From CAWGMT01 sp963823675 (GTDB taxonomy: Bacteria; Planctomycetota; Planctomycetia; Isosphaerales; Isosphaeraceae): 64,000 nt of DNA. Shown here one piece after another: positions 52,845 through 64,000 of the stretch. The notes below the pieces were generated by a model. It saw only the letters and a list, made by a program, of their open reading frames with translations. It did no database searches and was not told the origin of the DNA. The stretch's first letter is position 1. Every line of letters begins with the position of its first letter. Location: the NCBI GenBank assembly GCA_963823675.1, contig CAWGMT010000014.1, positions 62,001 to 126,000 of the forward strand, written 5' to 3'. The position numbers and the translations under genes were made by a program.

Positions 52845-55800
52845 TCAATCCGGATCACCCACCAGCACGAACGCCGCCCAGAAGTAAGGGTGGTCATACG
52901 GCCGTTTGCCACGTGGCTCGGGAGAAGACGTCGCGTTCTTCGGCGTGGTGGCGTCATTGACCTTCGCCAGCGGCCGCACATCACCACGCCCAATGGCCGC
53001 CAGCTCCCCATCGATCTGCTCCACGGTCAAGCTGCGCAGCCATTGCTTCGCCTCCTGCAACGCCTCGGCCTTGGGCATTCCCTGCGACAGCGCCGGGCGC
53101 TTGCCCAGCAAGTTCTGATAGAACCGGGTCATCAAGAGCGATGTCGCTTTATCGTCCACCCTCCACAGCGACAGGCACACGCTGCGCGCCCCGGACATCA
53201 AGAGCGCCTGGGTGAACCCCACAAAGCCTTCGCCGCCGGCATCACGGCCCAGGGCGGTCTCGCACGCCGACAGCGTTACCAGCTCGGCCCTCAAATCCCA
53301 GCCGCGCTGGATCTCGCGGACGGTCAGCCTTCCGTCGAAGACCGGCTTGCGGAGCAGCACCTGCTCCAGTGGGTCGGGCAGGCCGGTCTGGGTCAGGATC
53401 ACCGCCGAGCGCTGAGGGGTCGCCTCGTCGATCACCCCGTGCGTCGCCAGGTGGATGAAGCCGAACTGGCCTAGCTCTCCCGTGGCGGCCAGGCGGTCGA
53501 GCTCGGGCTCACTCGCGTTGGCCGCCAGCATGGCGTGGGCGGGCCGATCGTCGCCTTTGAAGAGCCGGTCGAGCGCCTCGACCTCGTATCGCGTGCCCGG
53601 CAAGCGCACGAACTTCTCGTCGCCCCCCGCGCCGCCACGAGCGCCTGTTGCAGCTTGCGATTTTCGGCGATCGCCACCGGTGCCGGCCTTGGGTCGAGCA
53701 TGACGCCGAGCCTGCCGGGAGCTAAATCTCGGTGGGACGACCGGCCGTCTCTCCAGACGTCGATGACAATCGGCTTTTGACCCTCGGCGATCACTTTGAG
53801 GTCGTCCTTGTTGGTCAGCGCCTGGCCGTTGTAGGCTAGCAAGACGTCCCCGTCTTTCAGTCCGTGGTTTGCAGCGTTCGAGCCACGAAGTACCACGTTG
53901 ACCAGCAGGCCGTGATCCGGCGGCGACTTGGGGTCGCTCGACTTGTCGGGACGCTCGTAGATCGGGTCGCCCAGAGCCAGCAGGCCGGCATGGCGGTCTG
54001 GCCGGGGCTGCTCCCGCAGGTACTTGAAGACCGTGGCCGAGGGGGCGTAGCTCGCCGTCCTCGTGTCGTCGGGCGCGAGTAGGGCCTCGACCGGGATGCC
54101 CGCCATCGCCCGGGAGGGGAGGACGATCAGCCTCCGAGCCGGCGGCAGGCCAGCGGCTGTGGCGCCCAGCGCCGTGGCCAGCGGCTGGAGGCGCTGGGTG
54201 CGTAACCTCTCGACCAGGGGCCGCAGGTCTGACGGGCCGGCGTCGGGCCGTCTCCCCAGCTCCGCCCGCACTCGGCCCCCTAGCCCGGTGTCGTCCTTGG
54301 TCCACGACCCGTCGGGACCGGTCCCCTGGATTGGTACCCAGCTCGGAATGCCCCGCGAGCGGACAACCACGCCCCAGTGCTCGCCATCGGGGTCGGCCGC
54401 GTTTGGTCCCGCGGGTGGGATATCGACCCAGGCGACGAGGGCGGCGTCGGCGGGCAGGGCCGCCTGGATCTCGTTCAGCCTGCCGACCTGGCCCGCCAGC
54501 GGGCCGTAAGTCTGGACGAGCTTGGTCTGGAACTCACCCAGGGCGATGCTGGCCAGCGCGCGCTGGCGCTTCAGGTCTTCGAATCGCTTGACCCGCTCGG
54601 CTTGGTCGGTTCCATGGGGCGTGGTTTCCACCAGCTTGTCGAGCTGCTCCAGTGCGGCGGTCAATTCGCGGAGGCGGGCTCGCTCGGCGGGTGTGAGCCG
54701 CTTGTCCTGGCGGGCAGCCAGCTCGTCGAGCAGGCCGCGGCCCAGGTCTTCCTCGAGCGTCTGCCACGCTAGGGCGGGCTGACCGAGCCGGGCCAGCACG
54801 GCGGCCAGCCCGGGTCGCACAGCCTGCTTGGTCCCGGCGGCGCGTTCCAGGCCGGCGAAGGCGACGCGGAGCCGGGAGGCATCCAGGCTCTTCACCGCAC
54901 TCAGCCATCGGTCTCGCGCCTCGAGGTATTTCCCTTGGGCGGCGAGGTTGGTCGCCAGCCTGCTGTAGCTGACGGCCGCGTTGGGGTGGTCGTCGGTGTG
55001 CAGGCGGCGGTGGATCTCCATCGCCTTCTCGTGTAGCGGCTGGGCGTCGGTGTACTTTCCCTGGCCATCGAGGATGGCCGCCAGGTTGCTGTAGCTGACG
55101 GCGGTGTCGTTGTGGTCGTCGGTGAGCAGCCGGCGGGTGATCGCCAGCGCCTTCTCAAGCGCCGGCTGAGCCTGTGCGTACTTCCCCTGGGCGTTGAGGT
55201 TCAGCGCCAGGTTGTTGTAATAGGTGGCGGTGTCGTTGTGGTCGTCCGTGAGCAGTCGGCGGCTGATCTCCAGTGCCCTGTCGTAGAACGGCTGAGCCTG
55301 AGCGTACTTCCCCTGGGCGTTGAGGTTCGTCGCCAGGTTGTTGTAGCTGAGGGCGGTGAGAGGGTGTTCGTCGGTGAGCAGGCGACGGTGGATCTCCAAG
55401 CCCTTCTCCAACAGCGGTTGGGCCTGGGCGTACTTCCCTTGTTTTCCGAGGTTGGTCGCCAGGTTGCCGTAGCTGAGGGCGGCGGTGGGGTGTTCGTCGG
55501 TGAGCAGGCGGCGGTTGATCTCCAGCACCTTCTCGAACAGCGGCTGGGCCTCGGCGTATTTCCCCTGGGCGTCGAGGTTGTACGCCACGCTCGAGTAGCA
55601 GGTGGCGGTGTCTGGGTGTTCGTCGGTGAGCAAGCGGCGGAAGATCCCCAGCGCCTTCTCCAACAGTGGCTGGGCCTGGGCGTACTGCCCCTGGGCTCTG
55701 AGGTTGTTCGCCAGGGCGCAATAGCTGATGGCGGTGTGTGGGTGTTCGTCGGTGAGCAGGCGGCGGTTGATCTCCAGCGCCTTCTCGAACAGCGGCTGGG

Positions 55801-56470
55801 CCTGGCCGTATTTCCCCTGGGCGTCGAGGTTCAACGCCCTGCCGTTGTAGCTTCGGGCAGTGTCGGGGTGTTCGTTGGTGAGCAGGCGGCGACGGATCTC
55901 CAGCGCTTTTTCGAGCAGCGGCTGGGCCGCAGCGTACTTTCCCTGTGCGTTGAGGTTGAGCGCCACCCAACCGTAGCTGGAGGCGGTGTCGGGGTGTTCG
56001 TCGGTGAGCAGGCGGCGGTGGATCTCCAGCGCCTTCTCCACCAGCGGCTGGATCTGGGCGTACTTCCCCTGGGGCCACAGGGTTTCCGCTTGCTCATACA
56101 TGGTTCGGGCCGATTGGTAGGCGACTCGACCCTCGTGCGCCATCGAGCCCACCCGGCGCAACGTCCTGTGTCGCCACGCCGCGTTCACCGTCTCGAAGTG
56201 CTTCGGCCCCTGAGCCCGCGTCCGCAAAGCGAGCAGTTCCTCTGCCCTCGCAATCGCCTCGTCCCAGCGATCGGCCTTCACGGCTTTGTCGATCTGCTCA
56301 TCCAGTTGCTTGGCTCGTTTCTCGTCGTCGCCGGTCAACTTACGCAAGCTCGGCGCGGGGGGCTGAGCTTCCTCAGGCGACGTGGTTTGTGCGGCCGTGA
56401 GCATTCCCGGCACCGCGAACGCTAATACGATCAGCAGCCCCAACCGAATCACGACACGAAGAGCTTTCAT
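52845..56470 (-). CDS. Secreted TPR-CHAT-PDZ protein, copy B (one frameshift)
   Basis: About 1,208 residues. Signal peptide MKALRVVIRLGLLIVLAFAV (then PGMLTAAQ). N-terminal domain to about 125; ten TPRs of 42 residues at about 130-550 (QGKYAQAQPLLEKALEI.RRLLTDEHPDTA.SY..LA). A helical linker (FAGLERAAGTKQA; LEEDLGRGLLDELAARQDKR), then AWVDIPPAG and HWGVVVRSRGIP. The CHAT domain starts LIVLPSRAMAGIPVEALL and AGLLALGDPIYERP, is interrupted by a PDZ domain (about 847-925: GLKDGDVLLAYNGQ; IVIDVWRDGRSS), and resumes LPGTRYEVEALDRLF with catalytic-type FIHLATHGVID (His) and LVTLSACETALGRD (Cys). It ends YFWAAFVLVGDPD. A break in a G-run at about 53621-53626 splits the CHAT part; one added G restores the frame. 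Confidence 0.9.
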
Positions 56471-56569
56471 GATGGGCCCCTACCAGTGTCCGGCGATCTG
56501 TGATTGGACATCGGAAAGAATACCGACTGTCGAGATGACACCTTTTGACACCTCGACGGCGATTCGCCT
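56471..56569 (-). promoter_or_regulatory. Conserved upstream block of copy B
   Basis: Ninety-nine bp between copy C (stop at 56570) and copy B (start 56470). It shares GATCTGTGATTGGACAT and GAAAGAATACCGACTGTCG (plus strand, 56514-56532) with the regions before copies C and D. The minus-strand reading includes TATTCTTTC as a possible -10 element. GACACCTTTTGACACC near 56537-56553 is also found before copy C. Each gene therefore appears to have its own promoter rather than being read only as an operon. Confidence 0.5.
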
Positions 56570-59500
56570 TCAATCCGGATCGCCCACGAGCACGAACGCC
56601 GCCCAGAAGTAAGGGTGGTCGTACGGCCGTTTGCCACGTGAATTGGGAGAAGACGTCGCGTTCTTCGGCGTGGTGGCGTCATTGACCTTCGCCAGCGGCC
56701 GCACATCACCACGCCCAATGGCCGCCAGCTCCCCATCGATCTGGTCCACGGTCAGGCTGCGCAGCCATTGCTTCGCCTCCTGCAACGCCTCGGCCTTGGG
56801 CATTCCCTGTGACAGCGCGGGCGCTTGCCCAGCAAGTTCTGATAGAACCGGGTCATCAAAAGCGATGTCGCTTTATCGTCCACCCTCCACAGCGACAGGC
56901 ACACGCTGCGCGCCCCGGACATCAAGAGCGCCTGGGTGAACCCCACAAAGCCTTCGCCGCCGGCATCACGGCCCAGGGCGGTTTCGCAGGCCGAGAGTGT
57001 CACCAGGTCGGCCTTCAGGTCCCAACTGTGCTGGATTTCCCTCACGACCAGCCGCCCGTCGTAGACCGGCTTCTTGTTCAAGACCTGCTCCAGTGGGTCG
57101 GGCAGGCCGGTCTGGGTCAGGATCACCGCCGAGCGCTGAGGGGTCGCCTCGTCGATCACCCCGTGCGTCGCCAGGTGGATGAAGCCGAAGCGACCCAGGT
57201 CGCCCGAGGCGGCCAGGCGGTCGAGCTCGGGCTCACTCGCGCTGGACCCGAGGAGAGCCTTGATCGGTCTATCGCCCGATTTGAAGAGCTCAGCGATTGC
57301 CTCGACCTCGTACCGCGTCCCCGGCAACGGGACGAACGTCTCGCCGCCCGACCGCGCCGCCGCCATCACCTTCTGCAACTTGCGCTGCTCGGCGATAGCC
57401 ACCGGTGCCGGCTGGGGGTCGATAAACGCGCCCAGCCTGCCGGGAGCCAATTCGTGCCGGGACGACCGGCCATCTCGCCATATCTCAACGGCAATCGGCT
57501 TGTCGCCAAGGGCGACAACCTTGAGGTCTGCCGTCTTTTGCAGCGTTTGGCCGTTGTAGGCCAGCAAGACATCCCCGTCTTTCAGTCCATGGTTTGCCGC
57601 GTTCGAGCCACGGACGACCACGTTGACCAGCAGGCCGTGGTCAGGCGGCGGCTTGGGCTCGCTCGACTTGTCAGGCCGCTCGTAGACCGGGTCGCCCAGG
57701 GCCAGCAGGCCGGCATGGCGGTCCGGCCGGGGCTGCTCGCGGAGGTACTTGAAGACGGTGGCCGATGGGGCGTAGCTCACAGTCCGGGTGTCGCCCTGGG
57801 CGAGCAGAACCTCGACCGGGATCCCGGTCATGGCCCGCGAGGGAAGGACGACGAGCCTGCGGGCCGTCGGCAGGCCGTCGGAGGTGGCGCCGAGGGCTCT
57901 GGCCAGCGGCGCGATGCGCTGGACGCGCAGTTTCTCGATCAACGATCGCAGGTCGGCTGAGTCGTCGCCGGACCGGTTTCGCAGCTCCGTCCGGACCTGG
58001 TCTGCGAGCCGGTTGTCGTCCTTGGTCCAGAGTCCACTCGGACCGGTCCCCGCGATGGGGATCCAGGCCGGGATGCCCCGCGACCGGACGACCACGCCCC
58101 AGTGTTCGCCGTCGGGGTCGGCCGCGCTTGGTCCGGTTGGCGCGACATCGACCCAGGCGATCAGGACGGCATCGGCGGGCAGCGCTGCCTGGATCTCGTT
58201 CAGCGTGGCGACCTGGCCGGCCAGTGTGCCGTGAACTTCAACCAGCTTGGTCTGGAACTCGCCCAGCGCGATGCTGGCCAGCGCGCTGATGTTTCAGGTC
58301 TTCGAATCGCTGGGCGCGCCCGGCCAAGTCGAGGTTCTTGGGCGTGGTTTCGGCCAGCTTGTCGAGCCGTTCGAGCTCCGTGGTCAATTCACGGAGGCGG
58401 GCTCGTTCCTCGGGTGTAAGCCGCCGGTCCTGGTGGGCGGCCAGTTCGTCGAGCAGGCCGCGGCCCAGGTCTTCCTCCAGCGACTGCCACGCCAGGGACG
58501 GCTGACCGAGCCGGGCCAGCACGGCGGCCAGAGCGAGGCGGGACGATTGCTCGGTGGCGGCGCGCTCCAGCCCGGTGAAGGCGACCCGCAACCGGACGGC
58601 ATCCAGGCTCTTCACCGCGAGCAGCAGACTGTCCCGTGCCTCGAAGTACTTTCCCTGGGCGCTCAAATTCCCAGCCAGATAATTGTAGCTTCTTGCGGTG
58701 TCTGGGTGCTCCTCGGTGAGCAGGCGGCGCCGATCTCCAGCGCTTTCTCGAACAGGGGCTGGGCTGAAGCATACTTCCCCTGCTCCTGGAGGTTGCCCGC
58801 CAGGTTGTTGTAGGCAAGGGCAGTGTCGGGGTGGTCGTCGGTCAGGAGCCGGCGGTAGATCTCCAGCGCCTTCTCCAACAGCGGCTGCGCCTCGGGGTAC
58901 TTCCCCTGCCGGCCGAGGTTATTCGCGACGTTGTTGTAGCTCAGGGCGGTGCGGTCGTGGTCGTTGGTGAGCAGGCGGCGGCGGATCTCCAGCGCCTTCT
59001 CGAAAAGCGCCTGGGCGGCGGCGTAGTCCCTCTGCGCGTATAAATTGAACGCCACGCCGTCGTAGGCGTCGCCGGTGTGTGGGTGGTCGTCGGTCAGGAG
59101 CCGGCGGCAGATCTCCAGCGCCTTCTCGAAGAGCGGCTGCGCCTGGGCGTACTTACCCTGGGCATTGAGGTTGCGCGCCAAGTTGTAGTAGCCCCGGGCG
59201 GTGTTGGGATTGTCGTCGGTCAGGAGCCGGCGGCAGATCTCCAGCGCCTTCTCGAAGAGCGGCTGCGCCTGGGCGTACTTGCCCTGGACGCCGAGGTTTT
59301 CCGCCAGGTCGTTGTAGCTTGTTGCGATGTCGGGGTAGTGCTCGGTGAGCAGGCGCCGGCGAATCTCCAGCGCCTTCTCAAAGAGCGGCTGAGCCTGCGC
59401 GTATTTTCCCTGGGCATCGAGGTTGAGCGCGAGGTTGCCGTAGGCAACGGCGGTGTCGGGGTCGTGGTCGGTGAGCAGGCGGCGGTAAATCTCTAGCGCC

Positions 59501-60187
59501 TTCTCATAGAGAGGCTGGGCGGCCGCGTACTTCGCCTGGGCTTTGAGGTTGTACGCCACGTTGTTAAAGCTGGAGGCGGTGTGTGTGTGGTCGTCAGTCA
59601 GGAGCCGGCGTCTGATCTCGAGCGCCTTCTCGAAGAGCGGCTGGGCCGCGGCGTACTTCCCCTGGAAGCTGAGGTTGGCCGCCACGTCGTTGTAGCTGTT
59701 GGCCGTGCCAGGGTCGTCGTCGGTGAGCAGGCGGCGGCGGATCTCGAGCGCCTTCTCGAAGAGCGGCTGGGCCTGGGCGTACTTCCCCTGCGCTGAGAGT
59801 TTGCCCTTGTTTCATCATGCTTCGCGTCGATTGGTAAGCAACTCGATCATCGCGCGGCATCGGAGCCACCCGGCGCAACGTCTTCGTGAACCACTCCGCG
59901 TCCACCGTCTCGAAGTGCTTGGGCCCCTGGAAACGCGTCCGCAAGGCGAGCAGTTCCTCTGCCCGCGCAATCGCCTCGTCCCAGCGATCGGCCTTCATGG
60001 CTTTGTCGATCTGCTCATCCATTTGCTTGGCTCGTTTCTCGTCCTCGCCGGTCAGCTTGCGCAAGCCCGGCGCGCGGGGCTGAGCTTCCTCAGGCGACGT
60101 GGTCTGCGCGGCCGTGAGCGTTCCCGGCATCGCGAACGCTAATTCGATCAGCAGCCCCAGCCGAATCACGACGCGAAGAGCTTTCAT
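56570..60187 (-). CDS. Secreted TPR-CHAT-PDZ protein, copy C (four frameshifts)
   Basis: Same layout as copy B: signal peptide MKALRVVIRLGLLIELAFAM, N-terminal RKLTGEDEKRAKQMDEQID, and ten or so TPRs (QGKYAAAQPLFEKALEIRR; LLTDDHPDTA). Linker LRVAFTGLERAATEQSSRL, AWVDVAPTG, CHAT first half LVVLPSRAMTGIPVEVLL and LLALGDPVYERPDK, PDZ insert (GLKDGDVLLAYNGQ, VEIWRDGRSSRHEL), CHAT second half LPGTRYEVEAIAELF, FIHLATHGVID, LVTLSACETALGRD. Breaks near 59805, 58735, 58290 and 56822. The last lies in a GC run where copy B has one more base, so it is most likely a sequencing error. It ends VLVGDPD at 56570. Closest relative is copy D. Confidence 0.85.
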
Positions 60188-60299
60188 GATGGGCCTCTTC
60201 CTGTGTGAGGCGATCTGTGATTGGACATCTGAAAGAATACCGACTGTCGAGACTCCTCGCCCAGATCTGACCGAGCGGTTCCTGACACCTTTTGACACC
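60188..60299 (-). promoter_or_regulatory. Conserved upstream block of copy C
   Basis: Contains GATCTGTGATTGGACAT, GAAAGAATACCGACTGTCG (60231-60249) and CTCCTCGCCCAGA, all shared with the region before copy D and partly with A and B, plus the ACACCTTTTGACACCT segment shared with B. Orientation and distance to the ATG (about 45 nt to the AGAATACCG core) are the same in B, C and D. Confidence 0.5.
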
Positions 60300-63200
60300 T
60301 CAATCCGGATCACCCACCAGCACGAACGCCGCCCAGAAGTAAGGGTGGTCATACGGCCGTTTGCCACGTGGCTCGGGAGAAGACGTCGCGTTCTTCGGCG
60401 TGGTGGCGTCATTGACCTTCGACAGCGGCCGCACATCACCACGCCCAATGGCCGCCAGCTCCCCATCGATCTGGTCCATGGTCAAGCTGCGCAGCCATTG
60501 CTTCGCCTCCTGCAACGCCTCGGCCTTGGGCATTCCCTGCGACAGCGCCGGCGCTTGCCCAGCAAGTTCTGATAGAACCGGGTCATCAAGAGCGATGTCG
60601 CTTTATCGTCCACCCTCCACAGCGACAGGCACACGCTGCGCGCCCCGGACATCAAGAGCGCCTGGGTGAACCCCACAAAGCCTTCGCCGCCGGCATCACG
60701 GCCCAGGGCGGTCTCGCACGCCGACAGCGTTACCAGCTCGGCCCTCAAATCCCAGCCGCGCTGGATCTCGCGGACAGTCAGCCTTCCGTCGAAGACCGGC
60801 TTGCGGAGCAGCACCTGCTCCAGTGGGTCGGGCAGGCCGGTCTGGGTCAGGATCACCGCTGAACGCTGAGGGATCGCCTCGTCGATCACCCCGTGCGTCG
60901 CCAGGTGGATGAAGCCGACGCGACCCAGGTCGCCCGCGGCGGCCAGGCGGTCGAGCTCGGGCTCACTCGCGCTCAACCCGAGGAGAGCCTTGATCGGTCT
61001 ATCGCCCGATTTGAAGAGCTGAGCGATTGCCTCGACCTCGTATCGCGTGCCCGGCAAGGGCACGAACGTCTCGCCGCCCGACCGCGCCGCCACCATCACC
61101 TTCTGCAACTTGCGCTGCTCGGCGATAGCCACTGGTGCCGGCTGGGGGTCGATAAACGCACCCAGCTTGCCGGGAGCCAATTCTTGCCGGGACGACCGGC
61201 CATCTCGCCATATCTCAACGGCAATCGGCTTGTCGCCCTCGGCGACAACCTTGAGGTCTGCCTTCTTTTGCAGCGTTTGGCCGTTGTACGCCAGCAAGAC
61301 ATCCCCGTCTTTCAGTCCATGGTTCGCGGCGTTCGAGCCACGGACGACCACGTTGAACAGCAGGCCGTGGTCAGGCGGCGGCTTGGGCTCGCTCGACTTG
61401 TCAGGCCGCTCGTAGACCGGGTCGCCCAGGGCCAGCAGGCCGGCTTGGCGGTCCGACCGGGGCTGCTCGCGGAGGTACTTGAAGACGGTGGCCGATGGGG
61501 CGTAGCTCACGGTGCGGGTGTCGCCGGGGGCGAGCAGAACCTCGACCGGAATCCCTGTCATGGCCCGTGAGGGTAGGACGACGAGCCTGCGGGCCGTCGG
61601 CAGGCCGTCGGAGGTGGCGCCCAGGGCTTTGGCCAGCGGCGCGATGCGCTGGACGCGCAGTTTCTCAATCAAGGATCGCAGGTCGGCCGAGCCATCGCCG
61701 GACCGGTTTCGCAGCTCCGTCCGGACCTGGTCTGCGAGACCGGTGTCGTCCTTGGTCCAGAGCCCACTCGGACCGGTCCCCGCAATGGGGAGCCAGGCCG
61801 GGATGCCCCGCGACCGGACGACCACGCCCCAGTGTTCGCCGTCGGGGTCGGCCGCGCTTGGTCCCGTAGGCGCGACATCGACCCAGGCGATCAGGGCAGC
61901 ATCGGCGGGCAATGCGGCCTGCATCTCGTTCCGCGTGGCGACCTGGCCGGCCAGTGTGCCGTGAACTTCAACCAGCTTGGTCTGGAACTCGCCCAGGGCG
62001 ATGCTGGCCAGCGCGCGCTGATGTTTCAGGTCTTCGAATCGCTGGGCGCGCCCGGCCTGGTCGAGGTTCTTGGGCGTGGTCTCGGCCAGCTTGTCAAGCC
62101 GTTCGAGCTCCGTGGTCAATGCACGGAGGCGGGCTCGTTCCTCGGGTGTAAGCCGCCGGTCCTGGCGGGCGGCCAGTTCGTCGAGCAGGCCGCGGCCCAG
62201 GTCTTCCTCCAGCGACTGCCACGCCAGGGACGGCTGACCGAGCCGGGCCAGCACGGCGGCCAGGGCGACGCGGGCTGATTGCTCGGTGGCAGCACGCTCC
62301 AGCCCGGTGAAGGCGACCCGCAACCGGGCGGCATCCAGGCTCTTCACCGCGAGCAGCAGAGTGTCCCGTGCCTCGAAGTACTTTCCCTGGGCGCTCAAGT
62401 TCCCCGCCAGGCTATCGTAGCTTCTTGCGGTGCGGGGGTGATCGTCGGTGAGCAGGCGGCGGTAGATCTCCAGCGCCTTCTCATAGAGCGGCTGGGCCCG
62501 GGCATACTTCCCCTGGTCCTGGAGGTTGGCCGCCAGGTTTTTGTAGCTTTGGGCGGTGTTGGGGTGGTCGTCGGTGAGCAGGCGGCGGCGGATTTCCAGC
62601 GCCTTCTCCAACAGCGGCTGCGCCTCGGGGTACTTCCCCTGCCGGCTGAGGTCATTCGCGACATTGTTGTAGCTGACGGCGGTGTCGGGGTGGTCGTCGG
62701 TGAGCAAGCGACGGCGGAGCTCAAGCGACTTCTCGTCCAGCGCCTGCGCGGCGGCGTACTTCCTCTGCGCGGATAAATTGAACGCCACGCCGTCGTAGGC
62801 ATTGGCGGTGTGTGGGTGGTTGTCGGTCAGCACCCGGCGGCAGATCGCAAGCGCCTTCTCGAAGAGCGGCTGGGCCTGGGCGTACTTCCCCTGGTCATTG
62901 AGGTTTTTCGCCAAGTTGTAATAGCCTCGGGCGGTGTCGGGGTGGTTGTCGGTCAGCACCCGGCGGCAGATCTCCAGCGCCTTCTCATAGAGCGGCTGGG
63001 CCTGCGCCACTTCCCCTGGACGTTGAGAATGAACGCCAGGTCGTTGTAGCCCACGGCGGTCTCAGGGTGGTCATCGGTCAGCAGCCGGCGGCGGATCTCG
63101 AGCGCCTTCTCGTACAGCGGCTGGGCCTGGGCGTACTTCCCCTGGTCGGCGAGGTTGGACGCCAGGTTGTTGTAGCATTGGGCGGTGAGAGGGTGGTCCT

Positions 63201-63922
63201 CGGTGAGCAATCGTCGGGAGATCTCCAGCGCCTTCTGACAGAGTGGCTTGGCGGCCGCGTACTTCCCCTGCGCGTTGAGGTTGTACGCCACGTTGTTGAA
63301 GGTGGAGGCGGTGAAGGGGTGGTCGTCAGTCAGGAGCCGCCGTCTGATCTCGAGCGCCTTCTCGAAGAAGGGCTGGGCCGCGGCGTACTTCCCCTGGGCG
63401 TTGAGGCTGTACGCCAGCTCGTTGTAGCTGTTGGCCGTCTCGGGGTTGTCGTCTGTGAGCAGGCGTCGGCGAGTCGCCAGCGCCTTCTCGAGCAGCGGCT
63501 GGGCCTGGGCGTGCTTTCCCTGAGCGCTGAGAGTTTGGCCTTCGTTCATCATGCTTCGCGTCGATTGGTAAGCAGCTCGATCCTCGCGCGGCATCGGAGC
63601 CACCCGGCGCAACGTCTTCGTGAGCCACTCCGCATCCAAGGTCTCGAAGTGCTTGGGCCCCTGGATTCGCGTCCGCAAGGCGAGCAGTTCCTCGGCCTTT
63701 GCAATCGCCTCGTCCCAGCGATCGGCATTCATCGCCTGATCGATCTGCCCATCCAGTTGCCTGGCTCGTTTCTCGTCCTCGCCGGTCAGCTTGCGTAATG
63801 TCGGAGCAGTGGCTTGAGCTTTCTTCGGAGACGGGGTTCTGTGCCGACGTGGACATCCCGGGAATCGCGAGCGCTAATACGATCAGCAACCCCACCCTAA
63901 TCACGGCGCGAAGAGCTTTCAT
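60300..63922 (-). CDS. Secreted TPR-CHAT-PDZ protein, copy D (three frameshifts)
   Basis: Signal peptide MKALRAVIRVGLLIVLALAI (then PGMSTSAQ). A break near 63835 leads into LRKLTGEDEKRARQLDGQID and DRWDEAIAKAEELLALRTRI. About eleven TPRs follow (for example QGKYAQAQPLYEKALEIRRR), broken near 63010 and continuing unbroken for more than 800 codons through linker LRVAFTGLERAATEQSARV, CHAT LVVLPSRAMTGIPVEVLL, PDZ insert (GLKDGDVLLAYNGQ; VEIWRDGRSSRQEL), LPGTRYEVEAIAQLF, FIHLATHGVID and LVTLSACETALGRD. A final break near 60547 separates the C-terminal KAEALQEAKQWLRSL...FWAAFVLVGDPD. Because this copy reads through the whole CHAT/PDZ/CHAT region in one frame, the PDZ insertion cannot be a frameshift artefact. 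Confidence 0.9.
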
Positions 63923-64000
63923 GATGGGCCTCTACCAGTGTCCGGTGATCTGTGATTGGACACCTGAAAGAATACCGACTGTTGACACGCCTCGCCCAGA
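63923..64000 (-). promoter_or_regulatory. Conserved upstream block of copy D (cut by window edge)
   Basis: GATCTGTGATTGGACA, GAAAGAATACCGACTGTTG (63966-63984) and CGCCTCGCCCAGA reach the right edge. Matches the blocks before B and C almost base for base, and that of copy A more loosely. Confidence 0.5.

Noticed and set aside
52845..63922. CRISPR-associated TPR-CHAT (type III-E Craspase-like) protease
   Set aside because: No fused Cas7-type effector or other cas gene is nearby, the proteins have signal peptides, and they carry a PDZ insert. Only the general TPR-CHAT idea is shared.

Overview
This is a high-GC bacterial window (about 64 percent GC by eye), most likely from a Planctomycetota member of the Isosphaeraceae/Gemmataceae type. 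The marker families are a PVC-type dehydrogenase/CxxCH protein, a DUF1501 (Tat-signal) protein, protein kinases with a planctomycete-style N-terminal segment, a kinase-WD40 fusion, a giant surface protein with an LEPR-XLL-like N-terminus (LEDRRLMS), and secreted TPR-CHAT paralogs. I see no rRNA, tRNA or CRISPR array.

Layout. 1-2.2 kb: N-terminal part of a secreted TPR-CHAT protein (copy A), cut by the window edge. 2.3-6.3 kb: non-coding DNA with structured palindromes and an IS91-family element (tyrosine recombinase plus HUH transposase). 6.4-20.7 kb: housekeeping and accessory genes: Ser/Thr kinase, small membrane protein, enolase-superfamily enzyme, DUF985 cupin, HTTM membrane protein with partner, cytochrome-type heme protein, DUF1501 protein, YqeY, DUF4166, saccharopine-dehydrogenase-like protein, and an ABC-2 exporter (permease and ATPase). 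20.8-26.9 kb: a ThuA protein and a very long SGNH / dehydrogenase / HEAT / discoidin / cupredoxin / cytochrome c fusion, probably for periplasmic carbohydrate oxidation. 27.0-31.7 kb: a TIR-NB-ARC-TPR protein (NLR-like) divergent from a 240-residue gene of unknown function; both genes end at the same hairpin element. 31.8-36.7 kb: a transglutaminase-esterase fusion and an orphan TadE/TadE/TadG-like set. 36.8-48.0 kb: tandem repeats and a roughly 3,470-residue surface protein (beta-helix, 14 Ig-like repeats, SdrD-B-like, a TadG-like module, S53 peptidase). 48.4-52.3 kb: kinase-WD40 protein. 52.8-64.0 kb: three tandem TPR-CHAT paralogs (B, C, D), each with a PDZ domain inserted inside the CHAT peptidase domain and a conserved upstream block.

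The main caveat is sequence quality. More than thirty reading-frame breaks interrupt otherwise well-conserved proteins, several at homopolymers or inside one copy of a near-identical repeat. I treat nearly all of them as indel errors of an uncorrected assembly and annotate reconstructed genes. Coordinates of break points are approximate.

The most novel content is the secreted TPR-CHAT-PDZ paralog family, the TIR-NLR unit with its shared 3-prime hairpins, a 59-bp double-hairpin repeat family, and a protein module shared between a TadG-like pilus protein and the giant peptidase-bearing surface protein.
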